The notes beneath the pieces were generated by a model. That model made no database searches and was not told the DNA's origin. It saw only the letters and a list, made by a program, of their open reading frames with translations. DNA of 64,000 nt, from contig CAVVGK010000004.1 in NCBI GenBank assembly GCA_963747755.1, forward strand, positions 124,001 to 188,000. The letters are read 5' to 3'. Source of the stretch: DATFVA01 sp963747755. Lineage in GTDB: Bacteria; Bacteroidota; Ignavibacteria; Ignavibacteriales; Ignavibacteriaceae. The position numbers and the translations under genes are program-made. Positions 60,948 through 64,000 of this stretch are shown one piece after another (the first letter of the stretch is position 1; the number at the start of each line of letters is the position of its first letter).

Positions 60948-62600
60948 ATGAGCGAGACCAATGACAATCCGAAAAATAAAACCCGCAGGGAGTTTATAAA
61001 AACAGGAATTACAGGAAGCTTAGCTGCTTTTTCGCTTCCTTCCCTTTCCTTTGCCGGAGATATGGGACAGGATAAATTGTTCGGCAGGGTGCCGTTTGAG
61101 CTTGATGAAATTACAGTTAATAAACTGGCTGATGGTTTTAAAACGGGCAGGTATACTATACGTTCTATAGCTGAACTCTATATCTCCCGGATAAATGAAA
61201 TCGATAAAAAAGGTCCCGCACTTAACACCGTTATCGAGCTGAATCCGGAAGCTCTGAGCATTGCAGATTCACTCGATAAGGAGCTTAAGGAAAAAGGTTC
61301 CCGCGGTCCATTACATGGTATTCCAATTCTTATTAAGGATAATATTGATACAGCCGATAAGATGCTGACAACAGCGGGCTCACTTGCACTTATGGGATCG
61401 CACCCTCCTGAAGATTCTTTCGTTGTTAGTCAGCTTCGGAGCGCAGGAGCCTTAATATTGGGAAAAACAAATCTGAGCGAGTGGGCAAATATCCGGTCAA
61501 CTCATTCTACCAGCGGATGGAGCGGCCGCGGAGGATTAACCAAAAATCCTTATGCACTCGACAGAAATACATCCGGTTCCAGTTCGGGTTCGGGAGCAGC
61601 AGTATCGTCTAACCTGTGTGCGATCGCAATCGGAACCGAAACCGACGGCTCGGTCGTCAGCCCTTCCTCTATAAATGGCGTTGTCGGGATTAAGCCTACA
61701 GTAGGACTTGTTAGCCGGACAGGAATCATCCCGATTTCTCATTCACAGGATACGGCAGGACCTATGGCGAGAACAGTCACGGATGCAGCAATTCTGCTCG
61801 GAGTTATGGCAGGTATCGATCCTGAGGACGAAGCCACCAGAAATAAAGAACGGGTTTCTTATTCTGATTATACTAAGTTTCTCTCTGGTAACGGACTTCA
61901 AGGTGTAAGGATTGGAGTGGTTCGCAAGTATTTCGGTTTCCTCCCGCAGGTTGACAGCATAATAGAAGATTCTCTTAACATTCTTCAGAAGAACGGAGCA
62001 GTTTTAATCGACCCTGTTGAAATAGAATCTTTGGGAAAGTTTGATGATTCCGAATTGACGGTACTTCTGTATGAACTCAAAGCCGATATGAAAGCATATC
62101 TTGATAGAAGAGGTCCTAACATCCCCGTTCATTCACTAAAAGATATCATTGAATTCAACAAGCAAAACGAATCTGAAGAGATGCCGTATTTCAAGCAGGA
62201 ACTCTTCCTGCAGGCTGAAGCAAAAGGTCCTTTAACCGATGATGAATACATTGAAGCGCTGGTGAAGGATCAGAGGCTTACCCGGGATGAGGGAATTGAC
62301 CTGGTAATGGATAAGTATAAACTGGATGCACTGGTCGCACCGACTGATAGTCCCGCCTGGATGACCGATCTTGTTGACGGCGATCATTTCCTCGGAGGAT
62401 GTTCTTCACTGGCAGCAGTTGCCGGTTATCCTCATATAACAGTGCCGGCAGGATTTGTTTTCGGATTACCCATTGGAATATCATTTTTCGGCAGAGCCTG
62501 GAGTGAGTCGGTATTATTGAAAATAGCATACGGCTTCGAGCAAGCCTCACACAAACGTCAAAAACCTGAATTCCTCCCCACCGTAAATCTGAAAATATAA
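60948..62600 (+). CDS. Tat-exported amidase
   Basis: The 550-aa protein has a Tat-type signal (TRREFIKTGITGSLAAFSLP, RR pair near residue 13) and then an amidase-signature enzyme: Lys of the triad in IPILIKDNID, cis-Ser in TSGSSSGSGAAVSS and nucleophile Ser in ETDGSVVSPSSINGVVGIKP. GLVSRTGIIPISHSQDTAGP is the usual continuation. It should hydrolyse amide bonds (substrate unknown) in the periplasm after folding in the cytosol. The aggaggaaat ribosome site lies before the ATG. Confidence 0.93.
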   Translation: MSETNDNPKNKTRREFIKTGITGSLAAFSLPSLSFAGDMGQDKLFGRVPFELDEITVNKLADGFKTGRYTIRSIAELYISRINEIDKKGPALNTVIELNPEALSIADSLDKELKEKGSRGPLHGIPILIKDNIDTADKMLTTAGSLALMGSHPPEDSFVVSQLRSAGALILGKTNLSEWANIRSTHSTSGWSGRGGLTKNPYALDRNTSGSSSGSGAAVSSNLCAIAIGTETDGSVVSPSSINGVVGIKPTVGLVSRTGIIPISHSQDTAGPMARTVTDAAILLGVMAGIDPEDEATRNKERVSYSDYTKFLSGNGLQGVRIGVVRKYFGFLPQVDSIIEDSLNILQKNGAVLIDPVEIESLGKFDDSELTVLLYELKADMKAYLDRRGPNIPVHSLKDIIEFNKQNESEEMPYFKQELFLQAEAKGPLTDDEYIEALVKDQRLTRDEGIDLVMDKYKLDALVAPTDSPAWMTDLVDGDHFLGGCSSLAAVAGYPHITVPAGFVFGLPIGISFFGRAWSESVLLKIAYGFEQASHKRQKPEFLPTVNLKI

Positions 62601-62629
62601 AAAAGAAGCCCGGGTTAAATCCGGGCTTC
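62599..62629 (-). terminator. Hairpin with T run on the minus strand
   Basis: Stem gaagcccgg (62605-62613) with ccgggcttc (62621-62629) and loop 7. The T run (a's at 62599-62604 on the plus strand) is on the minus-strand side, so it best fits the end of the minus-strand sorting-domain remnant; it may also stop amidase transcripts. Confidence 0.65.
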
Positions 62630-62674
62630 CGTGAATCTGAAAGAGTTGAGCAGATTAGGCCAGCAGCCATCTGT

Positions 62675-62836
62675 TATTTCACGAGTATCATTTTCTTTAC
62701 CGCAACAAAATCAGCTGCCTGTATTCTAGAAATATAAATTCCGCTGGCCAAACGGTCTGCATTCCATTCAACTTTATACCTCCCTGCCATTTGCTCAGTA
62801 TTGACTAGTGTGGCAACCTCTTCTCTGAGTATATCT
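62675..62836 (-). pseudogene. Orphan type IX sorting-domain fragment
   Basis: On the minus strand this reads DILREEVATLVNTEQMAGRY, then KVEWNADRLASGIYISRIQA and FVAVKKMILVK with a stop at 62675. It is the last 54 residues of a type IX sorting domain, missing the NYPNPFNP start, and preceded at once by TAA. The rest of the gene is gone; 20 bases further lies the 3' end of the PrsW-like gene. It is the trace of a lost secreted protein gene. Confidence 0.7.
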
Positions 62837-62858
62837 TATGAGATGCGACCTGAGTTTA

Positions 62859-63897
62859 TCAACTCTGTTCAAGCATATAAAGCTGCCAGAGATCGCGGGT
62901 GCTCGTATGAAGAATCGGGGAAATTGCCAGTTTACCTGTCTGTCCTATGCTTCTTTCAAGGAACTTTAACTCTGTGAATTTATCCCTTGTATCTTCATCG
63001 ATGCTGATGGGAACACCAGCCTGTTTTAAGAGGAGTACACCTTTGGCTTCAATCGAAAGTTCAATGTGGTTCTTTATATAGGCTATCATATCAACTATGA
63101 CTTCGGTCGAAAAATTGTTCTGAAGCGAAGTTAAATATTGGCCGATATGCGATTCTGATAATTTTCCTTCATTAATCTGTTCAAGTAGCTGTACATCCGT
63201 ATCAAGTCCTGACTCCAGCCAGTTCTTAAGAATATTTTCACTCCTGTAGAAAACATACAATATTATTAGCGGAAGAAGAATAAGCTGAAGTATGGTAAGT
63301 ATAACAGGCGACAGAACGAAATGATTAAAAAAAGAATGTATCCCTATGGCGAAAATCAGGCCGGGGAAGAAATGGTACAGGACTATAAATAAAAACCCGG
63401 GTATGATCTTAGAGAGTTTGAATTCTTTGCTACGGTCAGAAATATTTTTAGTTATTATTGCAAATATCGCTGTTGTGCCTCCATGCATTACCGCTGTACC
63501 GAACCCCCTGATAAACCAGACGATCAGATTCGGCTGATCAATTGCACCCAGGTAATAAACATTTTCAACGAGTGCAAATCCCGCTCCAATAGCAAACCCG
63601 TAAATAGCTGCATCTACCATAAATCCTGTTTTTTGTTTTGCCATTAGATAAATGATAAAGGAAGCTTTTAAAATTTCTTCAATTACCGGGGATATGTATA
63701 AGGTATATGTAGATGTTCGTATTGGTAAACTGTTAAGTAGATTAATATTTAATAATATAACTTATAACTGCGGCTATGATACCGGCAAGGAGTGACTGAA
63801 CAACCAGCGATCTTTTAACAAGTTTGAAACTGTCTGAATAGATTAAGGCAGCAAGGAATGCCAGCACCGGAAGGAGACTGATTACTATTCTGACCAT
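62859..63897 (-). pseudogene. prsW: PrsW-family membrane protease gene split by a frameshift
   Basis: The N-terminal part starts at ATG 63897 (MVRIVISLLPVLAFLAALIY, then SDSFKLVKRSLVVQ) and ends in its frame at TAA 63742-63744. The other frame then gives SPVIEEILKASFIIYL and, from ATG 63644, MAKQKTGFMVDAAIYGFAIG, ENVYYL and GTAVMHGGTTAIFA. Together they match PrsW-type proteases with the Glu pair (VIEE), second Glu (ALVEN) and His (MHGGT) of the active site, six or so membrane segments and a 120-residue soluble tail. The frame switch lies at about 63740-63760, in an AT-rich run. The gene would be 346 residues if repaired. Alternatively the 3' part alone is expressed from 63644, but it lacks the Glu pair. 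Confidence 0.75.
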
Positions 63898-64000
63898 TCA
63901 GGATCATAAAATTTTAAGTGAAAACATCCATTCGTCAGAAAGATTTCTATGTTGCTCAATGGCGGCTGCATATCCTATCGAAAAAGTCATCTTAAGGTGA

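Overview
This window looks like chromosomal DNA from a member of the Bacteroidota/Chlorobiota/Ignavibacteriota (FCB) group, most like the Ignavibacteria. Four separate C-terminal tails of the type IX secretion sorting type (motif NYPNPFNPTT, ending in a lysine-rich KKM-L-LK) are present, two of them in damaged or partial genes. There are Omp28-like and C25 (gingipain-type) secreted proteins, and two sites resemble the TTTG-N19-TAnnTTTG promoter of this group. The genus assignment is inference; no rRNA or tRNA gene was found.

Layout. 1-2 kb: 3' part of a hybrid histidine kinase carrying a second, HisKA_2-type kinase module. 2.2-6.7 kb: a patchy accessory stretch with a large S41 peptidase next to a remnant of an NTF2-like gene, the intact NTF2-like gene, a frameshifted minus-strand gene, a mobile mystery protein A gene followed by a truncated mobile mystery protein B (Fic) gene, and a short secreted YENQAD-repeat protein. 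6.7-21.7 kb: mixed housekeeping and repair genes (DUF2779 nuclease-like protein, SDR proteins, PEGA lipoprotein, SlyD, split LigD polymerase and ligase, cupin, GNAT, MFS transporter, HPF-CSD fusion, SGNH hydrolase, DUF4476), interrupted by intergenic repeats, including a four-copy tandem array of a 119-bp unit at 18.8-19.3 kb with a diverged relative at 11.4 kb.

22-39.5 kb: a same-strand signalling island. In order of transcription it has a GAF-SpoIIE phosphatase, a tandem ABM-domain protein, a small unknown protein, three membrane Ser/Thr kinases with TolB-like and TPR extracytoplasmic regions, a soluble Ser/Thr kinase-AAA ATPase-TPR protein, a STAS anti-anti-sigma-type protein and a GAF-histidine kinase-receiver-AraC protein. 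No RsbW-type anti-sigma kinase is seen. This is the most interesting system in the window: it joins Hanks-type kinases, partner-switching parts and a one-protein two-component system.

39.6-63.9 kb: DNA glycosylase, a bacterial GH47 alpha-mannosidase, an OmpA-family protein, HEAT-repeat proteins, a radical SAM protein, a large BNR/sortilin-like protein, a C25 peptidase, aldo/keto reductase, an Omp28-like secreted protein, a doubly disrupted secreted protein gene, PAP2 phosphatase, TauE/SafE transporter, Tat-exported amidase, an orphan sorting-domain remnant and a frameshifted PrsW-type protease gene. The number of broken genes (at least six) suggests ongoing gene decay, or a few base errors in the assembly; reads over those sites would separate the two.
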